In this document: positions 25,866-33,632 of the stretch, in pieces
Position numbering within the stretch: position 1 is the first letter of the stretch
Layout: every line of letters starts with the position of its first letter
NCBI GenBank assembly: GCA_965655465.1
Contig: CBFHGY010000012.1
Span: 1-40,584 of the forward strand
Source: VMCP01 sp965655465
GTDB taxonomy: Bacteria > Bacteroidota > Bacteroidia > NS11-12g > UBA955
Reading direction: 5' to 3'
DNA: 40,584 bases
Program-made: the position numbers and the translations under genes
Notes under the pieces: model-generated
Told to the model about the DNA's origin: nothing
What the model saw: the letters and a program-made list of their open reading frames with translations, nothing else
Databases searched by the model: none

Positions 25866-26971
25866 ATGTTAGACGCATTTTTCACCCCCGTTCCTGAAGA
25901 GTTGATGAGTCCCGAATTCATTTCCAAACATCTTATAGGCGGTAATATTCACATAAACTACAAGAGTTTCCCTAAAATAACCAAAGCGAAAATTGCCTTG
26001 ATCGGAATTGGCGAACAGGCACATCAAATCCGGAAAGAATTTTATGCATTAAACTGGCATTTCGACCAATTAAATATTGTGGACTTGGGTAATTTTGCGG
26101 AGCCCGAAAATCAGCAACAACGCAATTTTGCTGTTAGTGAGGCCATTGGTGAATTACTGGCTTTAAACATTGTAGTACTTATCCTTTCCAATTCACATTC
26201 TCATTTACACGCACATTTTCATGCATTTAGAGATACTAAAAAACCTTTGGAAGTTGCCATAGTTTCTCCTGGAATACATCTAGAACCGGGCAGTGAGTGT
26301 TATGAATTATTGCAAGACAAAGAAAAATCAGCACATCTTTCTAATATTGATTTTATTGGCACTCAAGCGTATTTTATTTCTAAAGAAACCTCGGAACAAC
26401 TCGAACGATTTAATTTTGAAAACTACCGATTGGGTAAAATCCGAAGCCAAATTGAAGAAACGGAACCCGTATTACGCAGCTCCGATATGATGTTTTTTGA
26501 CTTAAACAGCATTCGATTTGCTGACGCTCCCAACACCTTAAAACAAAGTCCTAACGGCCTTTATGCCGAAGAAGCAGCNNNNNNNNNNAGATTGCTCGTT
26601 ATGCGGGCCTATCTAATATGCTACGAAGTGCCACTTTTTATGGACTTTCTGAATACCGCGAAACACTCATTTCTGATAAGTTATTAGCGCAGTTAATGTG
26701 GTATTTTGTTGAAGGACTTAGTTCCCGATACCATGACCACCCAACAAAAAACAATCCGGATTACCTGATTTATAGAAATCGTTTAGACAATACCGGTCAT
26801 GAAATTACCTTTTACAAAAGCCGCAAAAGTGATCGATGGTGGATGGAAGTGCCTCACCCATACGATGATCAAACCTTTTTTATTGGTTGCTCCTACAAAG
26901 ATTACCAACAAGTTTGCGATGGAGAAATGCCCGATAGATGGTGGAGAGCATACCAGAGGTATCTGAAATAA
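25866..26971 (+). CDS. Degenerate arginase/formimidoylglutamase-family protein (crossed by assembly gap)
   Basis: Recognised by the C-terminal half typical of the Bacteroidota arginase/formimidoylglutamase family: RSSDMMFFDLNSIRFADAP, SPNGLYAEEA, IARYAGLSNML, DKLLAQLMWYFVEGL, KSRKSDRWWMEVP and CSYKDYQ...MPDRWWRAYQ. True ureohydrolases bind two Mn ions through GGxH, DxHxD and SxDxDxxDP. Here these are altered: no GGxH, an alternating-His tract SHSHLHAHFHAF at the equivalent place, and only S-x-D and D-L-N-S of the last motif. Classical ureohydrolase activity is therefore doubtful. The chosen ATG at 25866 (MLDAFFTPVP) is more likely than an in-frame start at 25812. The N run at 26579-26588 breaks the frame; a true length of 3n+2 restores it. 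Confidence 0.8.
26579..26588. other. Assembly gap (10 N) inside a gene
   Basis: Ten N between ...gaagcagc and agattgct.... Continuous coding needs a real length of 2 modulo 3; two bases would give EEA-A-(Q/K/E)-IARYAG, close to the usual family sequence EEACQIARYAG. Confidence 0.9.
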
Positions 26972-27007
26972 CGCTTCCCACCTCTCAAAAAGAAACGAAA
27001 ACGCAAA

Positions 27008-27031
27008 ACCTTACAGAGGACCTTACAGGGG
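27008..27031 (+). repeat. Tandem 12-bp duplication
   Basis: ACCTTACAGAGG followed directly by ACCTTACAGGGG, one mismatch, in the gap between convergent genes. Only two copies. Confidence 0.6.
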
Positions 27032-27098
27032 TAAACTATCTTTTATAAGAATTTAGGATTCCATTATTTTGATCCCAAGACATGAGTTTCATTTATTT

Positions 27099-27986
27099 TC
27101 AGTATACAAAAGTGCCCTTTACGTAATCGTAGCAACCAAAAACGCCCAATGCACCTTCTGTAAAATTATTGGTAAATAATACGGGTTCTGCAAATGGATT
27201 ATCTGCACCTTGTAACATTTGCATTTTGTAATAATCGCGATAGGCCTTATCCATTGTATAGATGGCCCCATAAAATGAATCCAATTGAAACGGACCTTCA
27301 ATTCCAAATCCAGAATAAAATTCAGATTGGCTGAAAAAGGAAGTCGCACTTTGCGCATTACCCGCAAGAATTTCATCCGCAAAGGATACCCGAACCGATA
27401 TTTCTTCACCTCTGGAATTTCGAGCAATACCTTCTAATTGAGGTGATACATAGAAATTGGGATTTCTTAAGTCGTACCTAAATTCAACGGCATAGGGGTT
27501 TAATATATAAGAACCCCAGCCCCCATTTTTAATATCCTCATATGGCGTACCCATCTTTACCGAAGCAATTTCAAACTTCGAAAGCTCGGGCTTGGGAGGC
27601 ACTTGTGCACGTGCATTGTATTCCTTGCCATCATTCATGCGAACACGTAGTGTATACCATTGAGATTCGATTAAATTTATATTGTAAAAGTTCAAATCGT
27701 ACATTCCTGGGGCGTAGTTTCGAAAGGTATCGCTCAACCCTGACTTTTCATCTATTAACACTAATAGGGCATCGGAAATAAATTCCGTTTCATCTTTCTG
27801 CAATCCATAATAGGGCTTGGTGTATGCCACAGAAGCTTCTACTCGCATCGATTGAGGAGACATCAAACACATTATTGCAGGTTTTTTCTCAAATGCAGGA
27901 GGCTCTACCAAAGCATCTTGTTCGCAGGAAACAAAGCTCATTAAGCCAATTAAAGTCAATCCGATCTTACTAAATTTTGTTTTCAT
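27099..27986 (-). CDS. DUF4249 lipoprotein, TonB-receptor partner
   Basis: A 295-residue lipoprotein: signal with lipobox LMSFVSC (Cys21), followed by EQDALVEPPAFEKKPAIMCLMSPQ, then the DUF4249 beta-rich domain (VEASVAYTKPYYG, ALLVLIDEKSGLSDTF, YNINLIESQWYTLRVRMNDGKEYNARAQVPPKP). DUF4249 proteins are regularly encoded directly after TonB-dependent receptors in Bacteroidota and are thought to sit on the outer membrane as partner lipoproteins, by analogy with SusD; the ligand is not known. It follows the receptor at 28156-30561 by 169 bases on the same strand, matching that arrangement. The CDS starts at ATG 27986. Confidence 0.85.
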   Translation of the reverse strand: MKTKFSKIGLTLIGLMSFVSCEQDALVEPPAFEKKPAIMCLMSPQSMRVEASVAYTKPYYGLQKDETEFISDALLVLIDEKSGLSDTFRNYAPGMYDLNFYNINLIESQWYTLRVRMNDGKEYNARAQVPPKPELSKFEIASVKMGTPYEDIKNGGWGSYILNPYAVEFRYDLRNPNFYVSPQLEGIARNSRGEEISVRVSFADEILAGNAQSATSFFSQSEFYSGFGIEGPFQLDSFYGAIYTMDKAYRDYYKMQMLQGADNPFAEPVLFTNNFTEGALGVFGCYDYVKGTFVY

Positions 27987-28043
27987 ATCAATAATTTGAT
28001 AATTATTCGTTTAATCGACTAATCCGGTAGGATTCCTAACACC

Positions 28044-28062
28044 TTGAAATAGGGTATTTCAA
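28044..28062. repeat. 8-bp hairpin between TonB receptor and DUF4249 gene
   Basis: TTGAAATA, loop GGG, TATTTCAA. It lies in the 169-base gap between the co-directional receptor and lipoprotein genes. No adjoining T run, so a processing or stability element is more likely than a terminator. Confidence 0.5.
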
Positions 28063-28155
28063 AATTCAACTTGGCAAAAGGCTTATTAGGAACTCCTTCA
28101 TAACTTTTGAAACATTTTATCATAGAAACTGGAATTATTAACACCATCATATCCA

Positions 28156-30561
28156 TTATTTAAATTTAAAGGAATAACTTATAGATGGAATTAGGGGAAA
28201 CAAGGTTACTTTTTTGAGACTGGAATAGACATCACCATTATCCAAATACTCGTTACTGCCATAATAAAAGAATGGATTTGATTGATTATAGGCATTATAC
28301 ACACTTAACTCCCAAGTTTGTATGCCGCGTTTTTTGGTTTTATGAAATTGCAAGCCCAAATCCAAACGGTGGTAGGCCTCCATTCGAAAATTATTGCGAC
28401 TTCCAAAATCAATAAAGGTGTTATACGATTGTAATTGAGGACTCCAATTAATGGGAAATGCAGACATTTGATGGTTATTTCCAGGAATATATCCTTGTGC
28501 CAATGTAACCGCATTACCGGTTCCATATACCCAAGTAAAGGCAAAATTAACGGCCTTATTTATTTTGTAGGATCCCACAATAGAAATATCATGGCGGCGA
28601 TCGTATCGGGCCCAAAAAGGTTTACCCCCATTTAATTCATTAAATTTCATTTGCGTCCAACTTAGGGTATATCCTATCCAACCTGTAAAAGGACCCGCTT
28701 TTTTTTGCAAGAACAATTCCGTTCCATAACTCCAAGCATTACCTCGCGTAATTTGTTGTTCCCAATTGCGACCTCCACCCACAGAACCCGAACTAAAGAT
28801 GTCGTCTTCAAGCAAAAAAGAAGCGCCCTCTCGATATTGAACCACATCCTTCATATCCTTATAATAGGCCTCCAATGTGATCGAAAATCCTTTATCAAAA
28901 TCTTTTGCCACTCCTACTGCAGTTTGTTCACTGCGCATAGGCTTTAATCCAGCGGTTGCGGGTATCCACAAATCTGTTGGCAGTGATATTCCTGAATTAC
29001 TCAATAAATGAATATATTGAAACATTTGAGCATAGGAAGCTTTTATCGCTAAATCCGGACGTAAATTGTAAGAGGTGCTAAAACGAGGTTCTGGATTTAA
29101 AAACTGAGTCCCTTCAACCGCATAATGACTCAATCGGAATCCAGGATTCAACTGAAAATCGCCCAACTTCCATACATCTTCAATATACATACCACTCTCA
29201 TAGGTATTGATGGTGTTTATTTGGTTTTGCAAGCCCAAATCTCCAGCCTTTATCACCAAGGCCGCAGGCCTGAATTGATGTCTTGTCGTTTGAATTCCAT
29301 ATCGAACCTGATGCTGGGGGTGCGGCCTCCAATCAAAATCATATTTAAAGCCAATATCGTCGATAACACTTTGATAATTTAATAGAAAGGTATCTTGATT
29401 GCCATCGAAAGATTCCAAACCAATATTCAATTTGTAATGACTGTAAATAACGGAGGCATTCGAAAACAATTTTGGCGAAAATACGTGGTTCCATCGGGCC
29501 GTTACCGTGCGATTCCCCCAGCCAAAATCAGTTTCTAATCGCGCTTTATCTTCCCGAACTATGGTATAAAACACATCCTTGCCGAAGTAACCACTCAGGT
29601 ATAATCGATCTTTATCTGAAAGCGTATAATTTGCTTTTGCATTAAAATCATAAAAGTAATACCCCCCGTTATTGCCTGTTGATGCATATAGAAAGGGCTG
29701 TATGAGTAAATCGATGTAGGTACGTCTGCCCGAAATCATAAAAGAACTTTTACCTTCTTTTATAGGACCTTCGAACGTAAACCTCGAGCTCAATATCCCG
29801 ACTCCTATTTCACCGGTGTACTTGCGATTATTACCTTCTTTCATATTTAGATCTATGACGCTCGACAAGCGACCGCCATATCGTGCCGGAAAACCGCCTT
29901 TAACCAATTCAACCGATTTTAAGGCATCGCCATTAAACACAGAGAAAAATCCAAATAAATGTGACGCATTGTACACAATGGCTTCGTCTAAAAGCATCAA
30001 ATTCTGATCGGGACCACCCCCTCGCACGTACAATCCGCTTTGTCCTTCCCCACCCGTTTGTACACCCGGTAATAACTGAATTACTTTTAACACATCTTTT
30101 TCTCCAAGTAAAGCAGGAATTTCCTTGATTTGATTCACCGGAATATCGATGCGGCTCATCTCTACTTTATCCGCAACCGTATTTTTCTTCGATCGAATTT
30201 CAACCGCTTCTATTTGTTCCGCTTGTACTTTGGCTCTAATTTTAAAGTGTACAGAAGTATCGCCCTTTGAATTCCAAACAAAACTGTCCAATTCAAATCC
30301 CCCAAATTGATAATAAGCAACACGATTTGGGATTTCCGTTCTCTCTAGGGTCAATGAGTAAAATCCGTAATTATTGGTATAAGTGCTGACACCATCGGGT
30401 AAAACGGTGATGCGCACATTTCCGTAATATTCTCCTGTTTCTATATCGCTAACAAATCCCGATAACGTAACCCGTGCGGCGTTCTGAGACTTCCCCCAAG
30501 AGAAAAAAGAGCACAGCACCAGCACAATACTTATCCTTTTATATAGGTTTGAAAATTCCAT
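28156..30561 (-). CDS. TonB-dependent outer-membrane receptor (DUF4249 pair)
   Basis: An 801-residue outer-membrane transporter. It has a signal peptide (RISIVLVLCSFFSWGKSQ), a carboxypeptidase-regulatory-like domain (VTLSGFVSDIETGEYYGNVRITV...TNNYGFYSLTL, ~30-110), a plug with IPALLGEKDVLKVIQLLPGVQTGGEGQSGLYVRGGGPDQNLMLLDEAIVYNASHLFGFFSVFNGDALKSVELVKGGFPARYGGRLSSVIDL (~145-240), and a barrel ending SISYSFKFK. The plug pattern is that of the Bacteroidota receptors that pair with DUF4249 lipoproteins. Substrate unknown. No clear TAnnTTTG box was found in the 167 bases upstream toward thyA, so it may share the thyA transcript. Confidence 0.92.
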   Translation of the reverse strand: MEFSNLYKRISIVLVLCSFFSWGKSQNAARVTLSGFVSDIETGEYYGNVRITVLPDGVSTYTNNYGFYSLTLERTEIPNRVAYYQFGGFELDSFVWNSKGDTSVHFKIRAKVQAEQIEAVEIRSKKNTVADKVEMSRIDIPVNQIKEIPALLGEKDVLKVIQLLPGVQTGGEGQSGLYVRGGGPDQNLMLLDEAIVYNASHLFGFFSVFNGDALKSVELVKGGFPARYGGRLSSVIDLNMKEGNNRKYTGEIGVGILSSRFTFEGPIKEGKSSFMISGRRTYIDLLIQPFLYASTGNNGGYYFYDFNAKANYTLSDKDRLYLSGYFGKDVFYTIVREDKARLETDFGWGNRTVTARWNHVFSPKLFSNASVIYSHYKLNIGLESFDGNQDTFLLNYQSVIDDIGFKYDFDWRPHPQHQVRYGIQTTRHQFRPAALVIKAGDLGLQNQINTINTYESGMYIEDVWKLGDFQLNPGFRLSHYAVEGTQFLNPEPRFSTSYNLRPDLAIKASYAQMFQYIHLLSNSGISLPTDLWIPATAGLKPMRSEQTAVGVAKDFDKGFSITLEAYYKDMKDVVQYREGASFLLEDDIFSSGSVGGGRNWEQQITRGNAWSYGTELFLQKKAGPFTGWIGYTLSWTQMKFNELNGGKPFWARYDRRHDISIVGSYKINKAVNFAFTWVYGTGNAVTLAQGYIPGNNHQMSAFPINWSPQLQSYNTFIDFGSRNNFRMEAYHRLDLGLQFHKTKKRGIQTWELSVYNAYNQSNPFFYYGSNEYLDNGDVYSSLKKVTLFPLIPSISYSFKFK

Positions 30562-30728
30562 TATGGTAAAATCTACTGCAATTTACATCCCTTTAACGGC
30601 AGTGCCCCCAAAATGTTATAAGGAAATTTGAAAAAAGATTTGCGAAAAACGCAATTTCAAACACCTCAAGGGTAGAGTAGATTGAAATCGAAACCTGAAT
30701 TATAGACCTTTTCGCACCCTCAATATGT

Positions 30729-31526
30729 TTAAACCGCTACGGGTGCTTTAATAGCGGGGTGTGGATCATAGCCTTCAAGCGTAAAATCAGAGTAGGTAAA
30801 ATCGAAAAGATTTCGAATATTGGAATTCAGTTTCATTTGCGGGAACGGACGCAAATCGCGCGATAATTGCAGCGCCACTTGTTCTTGATGATTCATATAT
30901 ATATGCGCATCACCGAAAGTGTGAACAAAATCACCCGGTTTAAGACCGGTTACCTGCGCCATCATTAATGTAAGCAAGGCATAACTTGCAATATTAAAAG
31001 GCACGCCTAGAAATAAGTCCGCACTGCGTTGGTATAATTGGCAGCTTAATTTCCCATCGGCCACATAAAATTGAAACAAGGTATGACAAGGCATAAGCGC
31101 CATTTGATTAATTTCTCCCACGTTCCAAGCATTCACCAAAATGCGACGCGAATCGGGATTGTTCTTTATCATGTCTAAAGCCTCGCTGATTTGGTCAATC
31201 ACACGACCGTCTTTGGCTTCCCAAGAGCGCCATTGTTTGCCATAAACCGGACCTAATTCACCCTGTTCATCGGCCCACTCGTCCCAAATAGAAACCCCAT
31301 TCTCTTTCAAATAGGCAATATTAGTATCCCCTTTGAGAAACCATAAAAGTTCATGGATGATGCTTTTAAGGTGCACTTTCTTTGTTGTGATCAAAGGAAA
31401 TCCTTTAGAAAGATCAAAACGCAACTGCCCACCGAATACACTTTTTGTGCCCGTTCCCGTGCGATCTGTTTTAACGGTACCATGTTCAGAAACATGTTTT
31501 AAAAAGCGTTCGTAGGAGTCGTTCAT
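30729..31526 (-). CDS. thyA: Thymidylate synthase
   Basis: Makes dTMP from dUMP with 5,10-methylene-tetrahydrofolate. At 265 residues it is almost the same length as E. coli ThyA (264). Motifs: DRTGTGTKSVFGGQLRFDL (dUMP phosphate-binding Arg22), HELLWFLKGDTNIAYL, IWDEWADEQGELGPVYGKQWRSW, SRRILVNAWNV, the catalytic Cys147 in ALMPCHTLFQFYV, LYQRSADLFLGVPFNIASYALL, GDAHIYMNH, and the C-terminal APVAV closing on the folate. folA, often the next gene, is not here; a TonB receptor follows instead. Divergent from the pyruvate dehydrogenase E2 gene. Confidence 0.98.
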   Translation of the reverse strand: MNDSYERFLKHVSEHGTVKTDRTGTGTKSVFGGQLRFDLSKGFPLITTKKVHLKSIIHELLWFLKGDTNIAYLKENGVSIWDEWADEQGELGPVYGKQWRSWEAKDGRVIDQISEALDMIKNNPDSRRILVNAWNVGEINQMALMPCHTLFQFYVADGKLSCQLYQRSADLFLGVPFNIASYALLTLMMAQVTGLKPGDFVHTFGDAHIYMNHQEQVALQLSRDLRPFPQMKLNSNIRNLFDFTYSDFTLEGYDPHPAIKAPVAV

Positions 31527-31550
31527 CGAAATATCTTATTGTAAGAGATA

Positions 31551-31584
31551 CAAATTTAGTTTATCAGGCCATAAGTTTAAACAA
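31551..31584 (-). promoter_or_regulatory. Promoter of thyA
   Basis: Minus strand TTG (31584-31582), 23 bases, TAAATTTG (31558-31551), 24 bases before the ATG at 31526. Spacing is at the long end of the accepted range. Confidence 0.5.
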
Positions 31585-31613
31585 CTATGTCGGATAATCG
31601 CATATTTTTTTCC

Positions 31614-31621
31614 TATTTTTG
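31614..31621 (+). promoter_or_regulatory. -7 promoter box of the pyruvate dehydrogenase E2 gene
   Basis: TATTTTTG matches TAnnTTTG, 23 bases before the ATG at 31645. A small CTCG-AAA-CGAG hairpin lies in the predicted leader. Confidence 0.5.
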
Positions 31622-31644
31622 CCCTCTCGAAACGAGTAAATATT

Positions 31645-32892
31645 ATGGCAGATTTAGTTACCATGCCCAAAATGAGCGACACGATGACCGAAGGGGTAAT
31701 CGTGAAGTGGAATGTTAAAGTGGGCGATTCGGTTAAAAGTGGCGATATCATGGCGGAAGTTGAAACCGACAAAGCTACGATGGATATGGAAGTATATTCC
31801 AAAGGAATTGTTTTGCATCTTTTTGCTCAAGAAGGGGATGCGGTAACCGTAGATGGGCCTATAGCAATCGTAGGAAAGGAAGGTGAAGATTTCCAACACC
31901 TTCTAAATGGCGCAGCTGCTACTTCTACCGCTACTGAAACTCCAAATGCTGCAACCACAACAACGGTTGAAAGCGCACCTGCTGCTACTCCAATAGCAGC
32001 CCCCACTCCCACCGCTTCTACAAATCATTCAAATGATTCTCGCCTAAAAGTTAGTCCTCTTGCCCGTAAAATTGCCGAAGAAAAAGGCATATCCCTGGTG
32101 AATGTACAAGGCACTGGTGAAAATGGACGTATCGTAAAACGCGATTTAGACCATGCGCAAGCAGCCCCAAGCACTCCAAACGTGACTGCTTCAACGGCAA
32201 CGTTTGGTCAAGAAAGCTTTACTGAAGTCAACGTTTCTCAAATGCGTAAAACCATTGCAGCTCGTTTGGCGGAATCTAAATTTAACGCGCCTCACTTCTA
32301 TTTGAGTTTGGAAATCAATATGGATCAAGCCTCAGAAGCGCGTGTTCATTTGAATAAAATAAGCGACGTTAAAATATCCATGAATGATATCGTTGTTAAG
32401 GCCTGTGCAGCCGCACTTCGCAAACACCCGAATATCAATTCCAGCTGGTTGGGAACCAAAATACGCACCAACCACCATATTCACATCGGAGTTGCTATGG
32501 CCGTTGAAGACGGTTTACTGGTTCCCGTTGTACGCTTTGCTGATCATAAATCGCTCTCCCAAATAAGTAAAGAGGTAAAAGAATATGGAGCTAAAGCAAA
32601 AGAAAAGAAATTACAACCCCAAGATTGGACCGGCAATACCTTTACGATCTCTAATTTAGGTATGTTTGGTATCGATGATTTTACGGCCATTATCAATCCA
32701 CCCGATGCATGTATCCTTGCCGTTGGTGCGGTAAAAGATACCGTAGGTGTGGTGAATGGAGAAATCAAGCCTGTAAAAACCATGAAAGTTACCCTGAGCT
32801 GCGACCACCGCGTGGTTGATGGCGCAATGGGAGCGGCCTTCCTACAAACCCTGAAACAGTTCTTAGAAGAACCGGTGACCTTACTCGTATAA
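31645..32892 (+). CDS. pdhC: Pyruvate dehydrogenase E2 (dihydrolipoamide acetyltransferase)
   Basis: Core acyltransferase of the pyruvate dehydrogenase complex: moves the acetyl group from lipoamide to CoA. At 415 residues it has one lipoyl domain (~1-80, lipoylated Lys43 in VETDKATMDME), an Ala/Thr/Pro-rich flexible linker (~90-130), a peripheral subunit-binding domain (KVSPLARKIAEEKGISLVNVQGTGENGRIVKRDL, ~133-168), and the catalytic domain ending in SCDHRVVDGAMGAAFL with active-site His388 and Asp392. The HRVVDG-A-x-GA pattern favours pyruvate over 2-oxoglutarate E2, but other acyl substrates cannot be excluded. E1 and E3 genes are not adjacent. Start ATG at 31645; a strong terminator follows the stop by five bases. 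Confidence 0.93.
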   Translation: MADLVTMPKMSDTMTEGVIVKWNVKVGDSVKSGDIMAEVETDKATMDMEVYSKGIVLHLFAQEGDAVTVDGPIAIVGKEGEDFQHLLNGAAATSTATETPNAATTTTVESAPAATPIAAPTPTASTNHSNDSRLKVSPLARKIAEEKGISLVNVQGTGENGRIVKRDLDHAQAAPSTPNVTASTATFGQESFTEVNVSQMRKTIAARLAESKFNAPHFYLSLEINMDQASEARVHLNKISDVKISMNDIVVKACAAALRKHPNINSSWLGTKIRTNHHIHIGVAMAVEDGLLVPVVRFADHKSLSQISKEVKEYGAKAKEKKLQPQDWTGNTFTISNLGMFGIDDFTAIINPPDACILAVGAVKDTVGVVNGEIKPVKTMKVTLSCDHRVVDGAMGAAFLQTLKQFLEEPVTLLV

Positions 32893-32896
32893 TATT

Positions 32897-32924
32897 AAGG
32901 CCACCCTAGGGTGGCCTTTTTTTT
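32897..32924 (+). terminator. Strong intrinsic terminator after the E2 gene
   Basis: AAGGCCACC / GGTGGCCTT (32897-32905, 32910-32918) around the palindromic CTAG, followed by eight T (32917-32924). It ends only five bases before the ATG of the next gene. Confidence 0.9.
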
Positions 32925-32929
32925 GAATC

Positions 32930-33439
32930 ATGTGGAATATAAAATTCAATCACGTACAAGATCTTAGCGATGCCCGCTTTGCGGCCTCAGCTATGGCTGA
33001 ATGGGTGGGTTTCTCCATCGACGGACCGTTTGCAATGGATGCAGCAACAATTCAAGAAATCATTTCTTGGTGCAGCGGACCCAAACTCATTCTCGAGGTT
33101 GGCGATAGTTCTGTCGAAAAAATCAATTCATTCCTCGATGTTTTACCCGTGAACGGTATTGAATGCGACCATGCCCGTTTTGAAGAACTCTCACTCGCAT
33201 TTCCAGATGTTTCTGAATGGATACTTTTAGGACAAAATTCAGCATCACAGATATCTCACAGCCCCGAATGGAATCCACACAAGCATATTACGCAATTAGA
33301 GCCCAACGCAGCAAATGCTGCCAAAATTCAGTCTCAACAACCCTATGGATTTAGCATCAATTGTCAAAAAGAAATTGAAGTAGGTAAAAAAGACTTGAGC
33401 CAATGGCATGATTTTTTCGAATTACTTGAACTTTTTTAA
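32930..33439 (+). CDS. TrpF-like (phosphoribosylanthranilate isomerase-like) protein, function unknown
   Basis: A 169-residue soluble protein. The N-terminus, KFNHVQDLSDARFAASAMAEWVGFSIDG, resembles by eye the opening of phosphoribosylanthranilate isomerases (K-V-C-G-ml-d...D-a-r...G-a-d-y-i-G-f), but the catalytic Cys of the KVCG motif is replaced (KFNH). Later parts (GPKLILEVGD, VNGIECDHARFEEL, LAFPDVSEWILLGQN, PYGFSINCQKEIEVGKKDLSQW) fit a small (beta/alpha) barrel. It is shorter than TrpF (~200 residues) and is not with other trp genes, so tryptophan synthesis is unlikely. Start ATG at 32930, five bases after a terminator T run; how it is transcribed is unclear. It is followed by a tiny lipoprotein and asd. 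Confidence 0.6.
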   Translation: MWNIKFNHVQDLSDARFAASAMAEWVGFSIDGPFAMDAATIQEIISWCSGPKLILEVGDSSVEKINSFLDVLPVNGIECDHARFEELSLAFPDVSEWILLGQNSASQISHSPEWNPHKHITQLEPNAANAAKIQSQQPYGFSINCQKEIEVGKKDLSQWHDFFELLELF

Positions 33440-33440
33440 C

Positions 33441-33632
33441 ATGAAATATACCCTATATATTGCCTTAGCTGCGACACTTGTAATCAGCGCATGTTCAAGC
33501 AGCCCCAATGCTACTTTTAGCGAAGAAGAAACCGTTCAGCAAGATTCCCTCGACCAAGCAAACCAAGAAGAAGCATTTGATGAGCTGCTAAACGACAGCG
33601 ATTCAACCCAAAACGACACTATTTCCGAATGA
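33441..33632 (+). CDS. Small acidic lipoprotein
   Basis: A 63-residue predicted lipoprotein: MKYTLYIALAATLVISACSSS, with lipobox ISAC, then a short mature part very rich in Asp, Glu, Gln, Asn and Ser (EEETVQQDSLDQANQEEAFDELLNDSDS). The ATG at 33441 is one base after the previous stop; an in-frame codon farther upstream would spoil the signal. The stop overlaps the asd start by four bases (ATGA), so it is coupled to asd. No function recognised. Confidence 0.8.
   Translation: MKYTLYIALAATLVISACSSSPNATFSEEETVQQDSLDQANQEEAFDELLNDSDSTQNDTISE

Noticed and set aside
30630..30665. TTGCG-AAAAA-CGCAA hairpin upstream of the TonB receptor as a terminator for thyA
   Set aside because: Only five base pairs and no T run; too weak to call.
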